A stretch of 64,000 bases of DNA from Xanthomonas campestris pv. phormiicola (GTDB taxonomy: Bacteria; Pseudomonadota; Gammaproteobacteria; Xanthomonadales; Xanthomonadaceae), in the NCBI GenBank assembly GCA_025666215.1, contig CP102593.1, positions 248,001 to 312,000 on the forward strand. Reading direction: 5' to 3'. A model generated the notes under the pieces. That model did no database searches, had not been told where the DNA came from, and saw only the letters and a list, made by a program, of their open reading frames with translations. This document shows positions 47,395 through 58,555 of this stretch, in pieces. Positions within the stretch are counted from its first letter, which is position 1. Each line of letters starts with the position of its first letter. The position numbers were made by a program, and so were the translations under genes.

Positions 47395-49511
47395 CAACTC
47401 ATCCTCGGGCCGCGTTGGGCCAGGTTCTGCTGCTCGGTTTCCTGGGCCATTGCCTGTTGCTGGTTGAGTTGCTGGACCTGGGCGAAGCTTTCGGCGGCTG
47501 GGCGCTGCGCGGCTTGGTTGGCTTCGACGTGGACATGGAAGTCCGGGCTCTTGTCGCCATGCGGCGAACTGACCGCGAAGATGCGCGGCGTCTCGGCGTT
47601 GCCGCCGATGCGCACCGAGTCCAGGCTCTTGCACAGTGGATCGGCCTTGTACTCGTGCAGCAAGTTGGCGGCGATGTTGCGACTCTGCGCCTCGGTCCAG
47701 CGGCCGTCGCCCTGCACGGTGCGCAGGATCGTCGTGAACGCGGCATGGTCGGGGTGGCCGCCATCGCCCGGGGTGAGCATGGCCTGCGTCGGCACAGGTT
47801 TGACCCAAGGTTCCACCGTGCGCTCGATCTGCAGGCGCGGCGAGTCCGGTGTACGGCTCAGGTTGAGTTGCACCCATTTGGCGTTGATGTTCTCGGCCTC
47901 CGGACCGATCTCCCTTCTTATACCGTTAGCGATGTCGTCAAGCCCAGGAATCGTATTCTTCGGGTTCCAGTGACCTTGTGCGCCAATCGCACGCCGCAAT
48001 CGTTCCGCCACAAACGCCTGCGGATCCCCCCGCTGCGCAGGCGCCATCCCCTTGGCCGAGGTCTTGATCTCGAAGAACTCCAGATCGCCGTCGGGGGTGC
48101 GGCCGACCAGGTCGATGCCGTGGCCGGAGCGGTTCTTGATCGCGACGATGTTGCTGTAGCCTTGCTTGACCAGTGCGTGGGTCTGGATGGCTTCGCCGAT
48201 GTCGCCGAGCTGGCGCGTGGTGAGCCGGGTCAGGTCCACGCCCTGGGTGCTGTGGCCCAGCGCCGTCGGGAAGTCGATCCGGCCGTCGAAGACATCTGGG
48301 CTGCGCTTGAGGATGGCGGTGAGTTCGCGCGGCGCCAGTTCGCCGCTGCGCAGCAGGCCTTCGACGTTGTCGGTGGCGCGCGCGGCGCGGACCAGGTCGT
48401 CGAGGTGGCCGTCCTGGCGGGCCTGGCCGACCAGCCCGCGCAGCAGTTGCCGTGCGCCTTCGCCGGCCTCACCGCCACGCCGGGCGGCCTGGCCGGCTGC
48501 TTCCAGCGCCTCGGCGTAGGCGCCGGCGCGGCCCGGCAAGCCCGCGTGGCGCTCGGGTGCATGCTCGGCGCCGTCGTGCGCGCGCGCGCCAGCGCGTTCG
48601 GCGCGGGCGGCATCGGCCAGGCCTTCGCCGGCCTCGGCGGCGGCGCGCGGGGCGATCTCCTCCATGAGCTGCGCGGCCTTGCCGAGCTTGCTCACTTTGC
48701 TCGCCGGCACCAGGGTGGCCAGGATCTCCACCCCGGCCGCACCTTCGGCGCTGCCGATGTACTGGCGCTCGCGCCCATCGCGCTGCGCCTGCGCCAATCC
48801 CTGTTCCCAGTGCTGCCACGCCTGCGTGGCGGCGCTGCGGGCCTGGTCGATCGGCTTGTGCGGGTCGGCGGCCACCTCGGCCGCATAGATGCGGGCCATG
48901 CCGACCACCAGGTCGCGGTAGTTCGGGTCGGTGACCAGGCGCGTGCCCATGCGCGCCAGATCGACGGTCTCGCCGAGCGTGGTCAGCGCGTGCGCGGCGC
49001 CGCCGGTAACGAAACCGTAGCCTTGCTGCGCCTCGCCGATCACGTTGTTGCCAGCCTTCGCCGCGGCGCGCAGCGCGGGCGAGGCGCCGGGATCGGCGGC
49101 GGTGTCGCGGCTGCTGCGCTGCGCGGCGGCCAAGCCGTCGCTGACCTGGCTGTTGGCCCGGCGCACCGCGTTGCGCGCCGCGTCGTAGGCCTGTCCGCCG
49201 GCCTGGGCGGCCTGCTCGCCCAGCCGTTCGAGCCAGCCGTCGCTGAGGTTGGCCTGGTCCAGCGCCTCGGCAAAGCGCTGCCGTTCCTGTGGCGTGTCCA
49301 GACGCTGGTCGATGGCGGAAAAGAACGCGCGACGGTCGAACGCGGCGAATCCCGGCGAGGCCGGCAGCGCGCGTACCAGCGCGGCGGCATCCACGCTGCC
49401 CAGGCCCTGGTGTTGCAGGATCAGCCGTTGCGCCTCGTAGGCCAGCGGATCGACCCGGCCCTGCGCATCGGTGGCGGCCAGCAGCGCGGCGATCTCGGTG
49501 GTGCTGGTCAT
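47394..49511 (-). CDS. T4SS antibacterial effector (X-Tfe) with PD-(D/E)XK nuclease domain and XVIPCD secretion signal
   Basis: A 705-residue protein. AGGAGG stands 6 nt before ATG 49511. The N-terminal 270 residues are helical and end in a glycine-zipper-like stretch; a low-complexity linker follows. At 431-487 there is a restriction-endonuclease-like core: Glu440 in LGDIGEAIQ, Asp467 in GHGIDLVG, and Glu481-x-Lys483 in FFEIKTSAKG, which resembles PoNe DNases. The C-terminal 120 residues, from GGHPDHAAFTTIL through VHVEANQAAQRPAAESFAQ to a Gln-rich tail, are the XVIPCD that binds VirD4 in the Xanthomonadales type IV system. It should be injected into rival bacteria and cut DNA. The T4SS itself is not in the window. 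Confidence 0.87.
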   Translation of the reverse strand: MTSTTEIAALLAATDAQGRVDPLAYEAQRLILQHQGLGSVDAAALVRALPASPGFAAFDRRAFFSAIDQRLDTPQERQRFAEALDQANLSDGWLERLGEQAAQAGGQAYDAARNAVRRANSQVSDGLAAAQRSSRDTAADPGASPALRAAAKAGNNVIGEAQQGYGFVTGGAAHALTTLGETVDLARMGTRLVTDPNYRDLVVGMARIYAAEVAADPHKPIDQARSAATQAWQHWEQGLAQAQRDGRERQYIGSAEGAAGVEILATLVPASKVSKLGKAAQLMEEIAPRAAAEAGEGLADAARAERAGARAHDGAEHAPERHAGLPGRAGAYAEALEAAGQAARRGGEAGEGARQLLRGLVGQARQDGHLDDLVRAARATDNVEGLLRSGELAPRELTAILKRSPDVFDGRIDFPTALGHSTQGVDLTRLTTRQLGDIGEAIQTHALVKQGYSNIVAIKNRSGHGIDLVGRTPDGDLEFFEIKTSAKGMAPAQRGDPQAFVAERLRRAIGAQGHWNPKNTIPGLDDIANGIRREIGPEAENINAKWVQLNLSRTPDSPRLQIERTVEPWVKPVPTQAMLTPGDGGHPDHAAFTTILRTVQGDGRWTEAQSRNIAANLLHEYKADPLCKSLDSVRIGGNAETPRIFAVSSPHGDKSPDFHVHVEANQAAQRPAAESFAQVQQLNQQQAMAQETEQQNLAQRGPRMS

Positions 49512-49607
49512 GTGTGGCCTCCTGGCGTCTGTACTGCGCATGCTCCCCTGGGGGCCGGGTTCTAGCGCGACTGCGCCGGTATGGCAAGTCCTAACCTGGC
49601 GACTGGC

Positions 49608-50273
49608 TCAGTCCTCTTCCAGCGGCAGCACGATGGCGTCGCTGTCGATGGCCAGCTTGCCGGCCATCAATACCGCCTGGGTGCGGTTGGTGACGCCGAG
49701 CTTGCGCAGGATCGCGGTGACGTGGGCCTTGATGGTGGCTTCGGACACGCCCAGGTCGTAGGCGATCTGCTTGTTGAGGCGGCCGGCGCCGAGCATCTGC
49801 AGCACGCGGAACTGCTGCGGGGTCAGCTCGCGCAGGCGCTGGCCGACCTCGCGTTCGGCGCGGTCGGTGGGCGGCACGGTGTGCGCTTCCGGCGGCGCCC
49901 AGCGCTCCCCGTCCAGCACCGTGCCCAGCGCCAGGCCGATGGTGTCCGAATCGGCCGACTTGGGAATGAAGCCGAACGCGCCGTGGTCCAGCGCGCGGCG
50001 CATCACCGTCGGTTCCTCGCGCGCGGACACCACCACCACCGGCAGCTGCGGATGCAGCGCGCGCATGTGCACCAGCGCGCTGAACCCCTGCGCGCCGGGC
50101 ATGTTGAGATCCATCAGCAACAGGTCGGCATCGGCGTGGTGGTCGGCCAGCGCGTACAGCGCCTCGACGCTGTCGGCCTCGTACAGCTGCACCCCCGGCA
50201 TCACCCGCTGCACCGCACCGCGCAGCGCCTCGCGGAACAGGGGGTGGTCGTCGGCGATCAGCAGGGTGGTCAT
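49608..50273 (-). CDS. LuxR-family response regulator, CrbR/ErdR-like
   Basis: A 221-residue NarL-type regulator. Receiver domain at 1-120 with acidic pocket DDH and phospho-acceptor Asp in LLLMDLNMPG, Lys in GFIPKSAD; helix-turn-helix at about 150-210 (ELTPQQFRVLQMLGAGRLNKQIAYDLGVSEATIKAHV). Start ATG 50273 begins directly at TTLLIADDHP. It lies 153 bp after acs in the same orientation; homologues beside acs (ErdR, CrbR) activate acetate and ethanol use in response to an SLC5-type kinase. The kinase at 34931-38371 is the likely partner. Confidence 0.88.
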   Translation of the reverse strand: MTTLLIADDHPLFREALRGAVQRVMPGVQLYEADSVEALYALADHHADADLLLMDLNMPGAQGFSALVHMRALHPQLPVVVVSAREEPTVMRRALDHGAFGFIPKSADSDTIGLALGTVLDGERWAPPEAHTVPPTDRAEREVGQRLRELTPQQFRVLQMLGAGRLNKQIAYDLGVSEATIKAHVTAILRKLGVTNRTQAVLMAGKLAIDSDAIVLPLEED

Positions 50274-50282
50274 TGTGGGGCC

Positions 50283-50409
50283 GGGAGTGGGGAATCGGGA
50301 ATGGGGAATCGCAACGGCAAAAAGCAACAGCAGGACTTCTGGTGTCTAAGGTGGTGAAGCGATCAGGGAATGGCTTTTCCCATTCCCCATTCTCGATTCC
50401 CCATTCCCG
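50283..50409. repeat. inverted repeat of GGGAATGGGGAATC units between acs and the regulator gene
   Basis: The left block 50283-50310 has GGGAGTGG followed by GGAATCGGGAATGGGGAATC; the right block 50379-50409 is its near-complement (CCCATTCCCCATT, CTCGATTCCCCATTCCCG). They could form a long, imperfect stem around about 70 nt. Also usable as a transcription attenuator; no T-run follows on the minus strand. Confidence 0.75.
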
Positions 50410-50426
50410 AACGAACGACCAGCGCG

Positions 50427-52370
<1,944 letters not shown>

Positions 52371-52584
52371 GGTGCCCTCTGCAATGAACGGGGCGCCGCA
52401 TGCGGCGGCGCGTCATGGCGCAGTTTGCCGCATCCACCGTTAAGCGCGCACGCGCCGGGCTTAGACGATGGTCGTAAACGCGTCCCCGTTCGACTAATGG
52501 CCAATAGGCGCGACCGGCCGCGGCGCGCACTGTGCACCCAGCCGTGCCTGCGCGCGGCGGACATCCATTATTCGGGAGGGAGTA

Positions 52585-53991
52585 ATGAGCAACCACATCG
52601 CATCCTTGGCGAGGCGCCCGTTGGCCGCCGCGCTGTTCGTCGCGCTGATCGCCCCGGGCGCGGCCTTCGCCCAGAGCGGCAAGACCCCGTCGGCGCGCGA
52701 ACAGGCGCTGGAAGCCCGCGTGGCCGAGCTGGAGCGGCAGGTGCAGCTGCTGCTGTCCTCGCAGCAACAGCAGCAGGGCCAGATCGCGCAGACCCAGACC
52801 GAGGTGGCCGCCGTGAAGTCGAGCCAGGCCGCGCCACCGGCGCTGCCGGCCGGCAAGGCGCCGATCCAGGTGACCACGATCACCCCCGGCGCCGCGCCCG
52901 GCACCACGTTCAAGGTCGGCGGCTTCATCAAGGCCGATTTCCTGGCCACCCGCACCGGCGACGGCCAGCTCGCCGACGACGCCACCGGCCGCGCGCTGTA
53001 CCTGCCCGGGCAGACCCCGGTCGGCGGCGGCAAGTCCGGCACCGACTACAACGCGCACGCCAAGTTCTCGCGCATCAACTTCGGCGTGGACAGCGTCACC
53101 GACGCCGGCAACAAGGCCGGCGCCTTGGTGGAACTGGACTTCTTCGGCAACGCGCTGGGCAACCAGACCGCCACCAACACCTACGGCGCCACCCTGCGCC
53201 ACGCCTACATGTACTGGAACCACTGGCTGGCCGGCCAGACCTGGTCCAACTTCATGGACCCGGCGGCGCTGCCGGAAGCGGCCGACTTCATCGGCCCCAC
53301 CGACGGCGTGATCTTCGTGCGCCAGGCGCAGCTGCGCTACACCAACGGCGGCTTCAGCATCGCCCTGGAGAACCCGGAAACCACCGTGTACAACCGCAGC
53401 GCGAGCGGCGTGATCACCAGCGCCAGCTCCGACCGCGGCGCGCTGCCGGACCTGACCGTGCGCTACGGCTGGAAGGGCGACTGGGGCAGCTTCGGCATCG
53501 GCGGCCTGCTCGGCCAGCTGAAGGTGGACAACCGCGCCACCGGCGCCGACGCCAGCAAGGCCGCCGGCGGCCTGACCCTGGGCGGCAAGTGGGTGGCCAG
53601 CGACAGCGACAGCCTGTTCTACCAGCTCAGCGGCGGCGAGGGCATCGGCCGCTACATCGGCCTGGGCATCGCCCAGGACGCGGTCTACGACGCGGCCGAC
53701 CGCGACCTGGACACGGTCGGCGTGGTCGCCGGCTACATCGGCTGGCGCCACGCGTTCTCGCCGAAATTGCGCACCAACCTGATCTACGCGCGCAGCGACT
53801 ACGACAACGACACCGCGCTGACCGGGCTGGGCGTGACCAGGAACGTGCAGAGCATCCGCGGCAACATCTTCTACACGCCGATGCCCAAGGTCGATGTCGG
53901 CGCCGAGCTGATGGTCGGCAAGCGCGAGATCGAAAGCGGCGCCAAGGGCGACATCACCCGCCTGCAGTTCACCACCAAGTACAGCTTCTGA
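52585..53991 (+). CDS. DcaP-family outer-membrane porin
   Basis: A 468-residue porin. RBS GGGAGGGAG stands 4-5 nt before ATG 52585. Signal peptide RRPLAAALFVALIAPGAAFAQ; next an N-terminal coiled coil (about 33-75: EQALEARVAELERQVQLLL), which trimerises DcaP-type porins; and a barrel starting at FKVGGFIKADFLATRTG and ending in TTKYSF. DcaP porins admit dicarboxylates and other anions. Placed between acs and an MFS symporter, it probably brings acetate or related acids across the outer membrane. Confidence 0.88.
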   Translation: MSNHIASLARRPLAAALFVALIAPGAAFAQSGKTPSAREQALEARVAELERQVQLLLSSQQQQQGQIAQTQTEVAAVKSSQAAPPALPAGKAPIQVTTITPGAAPGTTFKVGGFIKADFLATRTGDGQLADDATGRALYLPGQTPVGGGKSGTDYNAHAKFSRINFGVDSVTDAGNKAGALVELDFFGNALGNQTATNTYGATLRHAYMYWNHWLAGQTWSNFMDPAALPEAADFIGPTDGVIFVRQAQLRYTNGGFSIALENPETTVYNRSASGVITSASSDRGALPDLTVRYGWKGDWGSFGIGGLLGQLKVDNRATGADASKAAGGLTLGGKWVASDSDSLFYQLSGGEGIGRYIGLGIAQDAVYDAADRDLDTVGVVAGYIGWRHAFSPKLRTNLIYARSDYDNDTALTGLGVTRNVQSIRGNIFYTPMPKVDVGAELMVGKREIESGAKGDITRLQFTTKYSF

Positions 53992-54123
53992 GGCTGCGCC
54001 GGCGCGGCGCCCGGGAGGGCGCGCCGCGTCGGCGCGGACTCGCCATGCATCCGCGATGGATCGCGCCACCCGACCATCCTGACCGCCACCGCCACACCAC
54101 CCGCTTCGGAGGGGAAGCTTCCT

Positions 54124-55782
54124 ATGTCCAGCACCGCCATCAACCCGTCGGGTCAGCCGCTGACCCAAGGTCACAAGAAGGTGATCTTCGCCTCCAGCCT
54201 GGGCACCGTCTTCGAGTGGTACGACTTCTATCTGTACGGCTCGCTCGCCGCGATCATCGCCAAGCAGTTCTTCAGCGGGGTCAACGAGACCACCGGCTTC
54301 ATCTTCGCGCTGCTGGCCTTCGCCGCCGGTTTCGCGGTACGCCCGTTCGGCGCCGCGTTCTTCGGCAGCCTGGGCGATCGCATCGGCCGCAAGTACACCT
54401 TCCTGGTCACCATCGTGCTGATGGGCCTGTCCACCTTCATCGTCGGCATCCTGCCCAACTACGCCAGCATCGGCATGGCCGCGCCGATCATCCTGATCGT
54501 GTTGCGGCTGGTGCAGGGCCTGGCGTTGGGCGGCGAGTACGGCGGCGCGGCGACCTACGTGGCCGAGCACGCGCCGCCGGGCAAGCGCGGCCTGTACACC
54601 AGTTTCATCCAGACCACCGCCACGCTGGGCCTGTTCCTGTCGCTGCTGGTGATCCTGGGCACGCGCATGACCCTGGGCACCGAAGTGTTCGAAGACTGGG
54701 GCTGGCGCATTCCGTTCATGGTCTCGATCGTGCTGCTCGGCGTGTCGGTGTGGATCCGCCTGCAGCTGAGCGAGTCGCCGCTGTTCCAGCAGATGAAGTC
54801 CGAGGGCAAGGGCTCCAAGCAGCCGTTCCGCGACAGTCTCAAGGACGGCAACTTCCGCCTGATGCTGCTGGTGCTGCTCGGCGCTACCGCCGGCCAGGCC
54901 GTGGTCTGGTACGGCGGCCAGTTCTACTCGCTGTTCTTCCTGACCCAGACGCTGAAGGTCGACGGCACCACCGCCAACCTGCTGATCGCCGCGGCGCTGG
55001 CGCTGGCCACGCCGTTCTTCGTGATCTTCGGCTGGCTGTCGGACAAGATCGGGCGCAAGAAGATCATCCTGGCCGGCTGCCTGTTGGCGGCGATCACCTA
55101 TTTCCCGATCTTCAAGGGCCTGACCCACTTCGCCAACCCGGCGGTCGAGGAAGCCCGGCAGAGCGCGCCGGCCGCGGTGGTCGCCGATCCGGCGACCTGC
55201 AGCTTCCAGTTCGATCCGATCGGCAAGGCCAAGTTCACCAACTCCTGCGATGTCGCCGCCGCGGCACTGGCCAAGGCCGGCGTGCCTTACGAGATCAAGC
55301 CGGCGGCGGCGGGCTCGCTGGCGCAGGTCAGCATCGGCGGCACCCAGGTGCCCGCGTACGAGGCCGCCGGGCTGGGCAAGGACGAGGCCAAGGCCAAGTC
55401 CGATGCGTTCGGCAAGCAGCTGAAGGGCGCGCTGACTGCCGCCGGCTATCCGGAGAAGGCCGACCCGGCGCGCATCAACAAGCCGATGACGCTGCTGCTG
55501 CTGTGGCTCCTGGTGATCTACGTGACCATGGTCTACGGCCCGATCGCCGCTTACCTGGTCGAGCTGTTCCCGACCCGGATCCGCTACACCTCGATGTCGC
55601 TGCCTTACCACATCGGCAACGGTTGGTTCGGCGGCTTCCTGCCGACCATCTCCTTCGCCCTGGTCGCGGCGACCGGCAACATGTACTACGGCCTGTGGTA
55701 CCCGATCGGCATCGCCTTGATGACGGTCGTCGTCGGCCTGTTCTTCCTGCGCGAGACCAAGGACGTGGACATCACCAAGTAA
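54124..55782 (+). CDS. MFS transporter of the metabolite:H+ symporter (MHS) family
   Basis: A 552-residue, 12-helix transporter. The MHS signature is clear: SSLGTVFEWYDFYLYGSLAA at helix 1, GDRIGRKYTFL in loop 2-3, and GGEYGGAATYVAEHAPPGKRG in helix 4-5. It has an unusually long periplasmic segment (about residues 340-455) between helices, which accounts for its excess length over the usual 430-450. It follows the porin by 132 bp in the same orientation. The substrate is likely an organic acid; I cannot name it. RBS GGAGGGGAAG lies before ATG 54124. Confidence 0.88.
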   Translation: MSSTAINPSGQPLTQGHKKVIFASSLGTVFEWYDFYLYGSLAAIIAKQFFSGVNETTGFIFALLAFAAGFAVRPFGAAFFGSLGDRIGRKYTFLVTIVLMGLSTFIVGILPNYASIGMAAPIILIVLRLVQGLALGGEYGGAATYVAEHAPPGKRGLYTSFIQTTATLGLFLSLLVILGTRMTLGTEVFEDWGWRIPFMVSIVLLGVSVWIRLQLSESPLFQQMKSEGKGSKQPFRDSLKDGNFRLMLLVLLGATAGQAVVWYGGQFYSLFFLTQTLKVDGTTANLLIAAALALATPFFVIFGWLSDKIGRKKIILAGCLLAAITYFPIFKGLTHFANPAVEEARQSAPAAVVADPATCSFQFDPIGKAKFTNSCDVAAAALAKAGVPYEIKPAAAGSLAQVSIGGTQVPAYEAAGLGKDEAKAKSDAFGKQLKGALTAAGYPEKADPARINKPMTLLLLWLLVIYVTMVYGPIAAYLVELFPTRIRYTSMSLPYHIGNGWFGGFLPTISFALVAATGNMYYGLWYPIGIALMTVVVGLFFLRETKDVDITK

Positions 55783-55817
55783 GGGCTGGTCCCTTGCGCC
55801 GGGTGCTCCCGGCACTG

Positions 55818-55842
55818 CGACGCCGGCCTTGTGCCGGCGTCG
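55818..55842 (+). terminator. terminator-like hairpin after the MHS transporter
   Basis: Perfect 10-bp stem CGACGCCGGC (55818-55827) and GCCGGCGTCG (55833-55842) with loop CTTGT. The following bases are not T-rich, so intrinsic termination is uncertain. Confidence 0.5.
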
Positions 55843-55932
55843 TCGTGTGCGGCGCGCGTCGCCTGGCGCGCACAGCCGCACGAGCCCGGCCAGCGCTTAC
55901 CATGCGCGCTTGTCTCTACCCGGGGCCGCCGC

Positions 55933-56616
55933 ATGCAGTACCGCTGGATCCTGTTCGACGCCGACGACACCCTGTTCCGCTTCGATGCCTATGCCGGCCT
56001 GCAGCGCATGTTCGCCGGCTACGGCGTGGCCTTCGCCGAGCAGGATTACGCCGACTACAACGCGTTGAATCGTCCGTTGTGGGTGGAGTACCAGAACGGC
56101 GCGATCACCGCGCTGCAGCTGCAGCAGCGCCGCTTCGCCGGCTGGGCGCAGCGCCTGCAGACCGCGCCGGACATCTTGAACGCTGCGTTCCTGGCGGCGA
56201 TGGCGGAACTGTGCGAACCGCTGGACGGCGCGGTGGCGCTGCTCGACGCGCTGCGCGGGCGCGCGCGGCTGGGCCTGATCACCAATGGCTTCACCGCCCT
56301 GCAGCAGGCGCGGCTGCAGCGCACCGGCCTGCACGACCGCTTCGAGGTCGTCGCCATCTCCGAGCAGGTCGGCCACGCCAAGCCGCATCCACGCATCTTC
56401 GATCACGCGCTGGCGCAACTGGGCGATCCACCGCGCGCGCAGGTGCTGATGGTCGGCGACAACCCGCACGCCGACATCGCCGGCGGCCTGGCCGCCGGCC
56501 TGCATACCTGCTGGTTCAACGCGCATGGCCTGCCCGCGCCGGACGGCATCGTGCCGCACTACGAAGTGGCGACGCTGGCGCAGTTGCAGGACTTGCTGCT
56601 GGAAGAGACGGCGTAG
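55933..56616 (+). CDS. yjjG: HAD phosphatase, YjjG-type pyrimidine 5'-nucleotidase
   Basis: A 227-residue HAD protein: motif I FDADDTLFRFD near residue 8, motif II LITNGF, motif III Lys in GHAKPHPRIFDHAL, and motif IV VGDNPHADI. Cap and spacing follow YjjG, which hydrolyses pyrimidine mononucleotides including non-canonical ones. Start ATG 55933 is preceded by no strong RBS, but the DADDT motif sits at the family position. Single gene. Confidence 0.85.
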   Translation: MQYRWILFDADDTLFRFDAYAGLQRMFAGYGVAFAEQDYADYNALNRPLWVEYQNGAITALQLQQRRFAGWAQRLQTAPDILNAAFLAAMAELCEPLDGAVALLDALRGRARLGLITNGFTALQQARLQRTGLHDRFEVVAISEQVGHAKPHPRIFDHALAQLGDPPRAQVLMVGDNPHADIAGGLAAGLHTCWFNAHGLPAPDGIVPHYEVATLAQLQDLLLEETA

Positions 56617-57118
56617 CCACGCGGCGACCTGAAGGCTGTCGCGTCGGGGCTGAAATCCCTCGCGCAAAGAGCAGCGTTGCTGATCGCCAGTCGGTGGGAG
56701 CGGTGCCAGCGGGGGGGCTTGGCCATTCGTTGCGACCATCGCGTCATGTGGAGCGCTGGCCGCGATGGGCGAGATCGCGGCCGCGTGCGGTGATCCAGCT
56801 GCCGCCGCGTCTCGGCTGCAGCCCCTTGCGCAGGGACAGCGCATCGATCGGCCCGTTGTGGGAGCGACTTCAGGGCACCTCTAATAACCCCAAAAACTCG
56901 ACTAAAACGTTCGCAAGTCATTGATGCGCATAGTGCGAAATTTTTAGAATCGAGGTTATTAGAGGTGCCCTTCAGTCGCGACGCGGCAACCCCTCGGGCG
57001 CCTGCGCCAAACGATCTCCGGCTGGCTTGCCGCGATGGCCGCGACCATGCCCGGCCCACGTCGCCGCGTGTCCTGCAGTGCCCGCATCAGGCCATGTGCC
57101 GCATCGTATAGTGCGCGC
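56617..57118. other. intergenic region with REP-like sequence and a MITE
   Basis: 502 bp between YjjG and the aldehyde dehydrogenase. It contains degenerate REP units (GTCGGGGCTGAAATCCC at 56645) and a second REP (TGTGGGAGCGACTTCAGTCGCGAC) split by the 98-bp MITE at 56873-56970. No supported gene. Confidence 0.6.
56873..56970. mobile_element. 98-bp MITE-like element with 17-bp terminal inverted repeats
   Basis: Exact inverted repeats GGGCACCTCTAATAACC (56873-56889) and GGTTATTAGAGGTGCCC (56954-56970) bound an AT-richer, non-coding core. The 4-bp TTCA on both sides (56869-56872, 56971-56974) is a target duplication. It interrupts a REP hairpin; joining the flanks restores it. It has no transposase and probably depends on an IS with the same ends. 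Confidence 0.88.
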
Positions 57119-58555
57119 ATGTCCATTTCCGACCCGACCTCCCGCGCCACCGACACGCCGCTCGCCGACCTGCCGGTCGCCCTGCAGCGGCTGCGCGCGG
57201 CCTGGCAGGCGGCCAAGCCCGACCAGGCGCAACGCCGCGACGACCTGCAGCGGCTGCGCGCGGCACTGAAGCGGCGCCTGCCGGAGATGGCCGATGCCAT
57301 CGCCGCCGATTTCGGCCATCGCTCGCGCCACGAATCGCTGCTCGCCGACGGCATGACCGTGCTCGGCGAAATCGATCACCTGCTGCGCCACCTCAAGCGC
57401 TGGATGCGGCCGCAGCGCGTCGGCGCCGGCTGGCGGCTGTGGCCGGCGCGCGCCGAAGTGCGGCCGGTGCCGGTCGGCGTGGTCGGGGTGATCGCGCCAT
57501 GGAACTACCCGGTCAACCTGGCGCTGATCCCGCTGGCCACCGCCATCGCCGCCGGCAACCACGTCTACCTGAAGCCGTCCGAGCACACCCCGCGCACCGC
57601 GCAGTTCCTGCAGTCGCTGCTGGCCGACGTGTTCCCGCCGCAACGGGTGGCGGTGGCGCTGGGCGCGGCCGAGGTGGCCGGCGCCTTCGCCGCGCTGCCG
57701 CTGGACCACCTGGTGTTCACCGGCTCCACCGCGGTCGGGCGCAAGGTGATGGCGGCCGCGGCGCCGAACCTGACCCCGCTGACCCTGGAACTGGGCGGCA
57801 AGTCGCCGGCCATCGTCTGCGCCGACTACCCGCTCGCGCAGGCCGCCGCGCGCCTGGCCACCGGCAAGTGGTTCAACGCCGGGCAGACCTGCATCGCGCC
57901 GGACTACGTGCTGATCGATGCCGGCCGCAGCGCGGCGCTGGTGCAGGCGCTGCGCGCGCAGGTGCTGGCGCGCTACGGCGACTTCGCGCGGGCCGACGAC
58001 TACACCCGCATCGTCAACGAGCGCCAGTACCGGCGCCTGCGCGGTTACCTGGACGACGCGCGCGCGCGCGGCCTGGAAGTGATCGAACTGGCCAGCGTCG
58101 AGCCCGAGCGCGCCGAGCGCGAACGCCTGATCGTGCCGACCGTGGTGCTGCAGCCCGGCGACGACGCGCTGCTGATGCAGGACGAGATCTTCGGCCCGAT
58201 CCTGCCCGTGCGCAGCTACCGCACGCTGGACGAGGCGATCGCGCTGGTCAACGGCCGCGACCGGCCGTTGGCGCTGTATCCCTTCAGCCACGACCGCGCG
58301 CAGGTGGAGGCGATCCTGCACGCCACCGTCGCCGGCGGCGTCACCGTCAACGACAGCCTGCTGCATTTCGCCGCCAACGCGCTGCCGTTCGGCGGCATCG
58401 GCGCCAGCGGCATGGGCGCCTACCACGGCCGTGCCGGCTTCGACGCCTTCAGCAAGGCGCTGCCGATCCTGTGGCAGTCGCGCCGGGCCGCCAGCGACTG
58501 GCTCAAGCCGCCGTACGCGAAGATCGCGCGCCTGATCGCCCTGTTGCTGCGCTGA
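57119..58555 (+). CDS. coniferyl-aldehyde-dehydrogenase-type aldehyde dehydrogenase
   Basis: A 478-residue NAD(P)-dependent enzyme. Active-site features: APWNYPVNLALIPLATAIAAGN, Glu in LTLELGGKSP, nucleophile Cys in FNAGQTCIAPDY, and EIFGPILPV. A C-terminal extension with hydrophobic tail (YAKIARLIALLLR) may attach the enzyme to the membrane, as in fatty or aromatic aldehyde dehydrogenases of the CalB class. It oxidises aldehydes to acids; the substrate is unproven. Start ATG 57119. Confidence 0.85.
   Translation: MSISDPTSRATDTPLADLPVALQRLRAAWQAAKPDQAQRRDDLQRLRAALKRRLPEMADAIAADFGHRSRHESLLADGMTVLGEIDHLLRHLKRWMRPQRVGAGWRLWPARAEVRPVPVGVVGVIAPWNYPVNLALIPLATAIAAGNHVYLKPSEHTPRTAQFLQSLLADVFPPQRVAVALGAAEVAGAFAALPLDHLVFTGSTAVGRKVMAAAAPNLTPLTLELGGKSPAIVCADYPLAQAAARLATGKWFNAGQTCIAPDYVLIDAGRSAALVQALRAQVLARYGDFARADDYTRIVNERQYRRLRGYLDDARARGLEVIELASVEPERAERERLIVPTVVLQPGDDALLMQDEIFGPILPVRSYRTLDEAIALVNGRDRPLALYPFSHDRAQVEAILHATVAGGVTVNDSLLHFAANALPFGGIGASGMGAYHGRAGFDAFSKALPILWQSRRAASDWLKPPYAKIARLIALLLR

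Noticed and set aside
46468..49511. Assignment of the effector to type VI secretion
   Set aside because: The C-terminal XVIPCD points to the Xanthomonadales type IV system, and there is no VgrG, PAAR or MIX-like domain.
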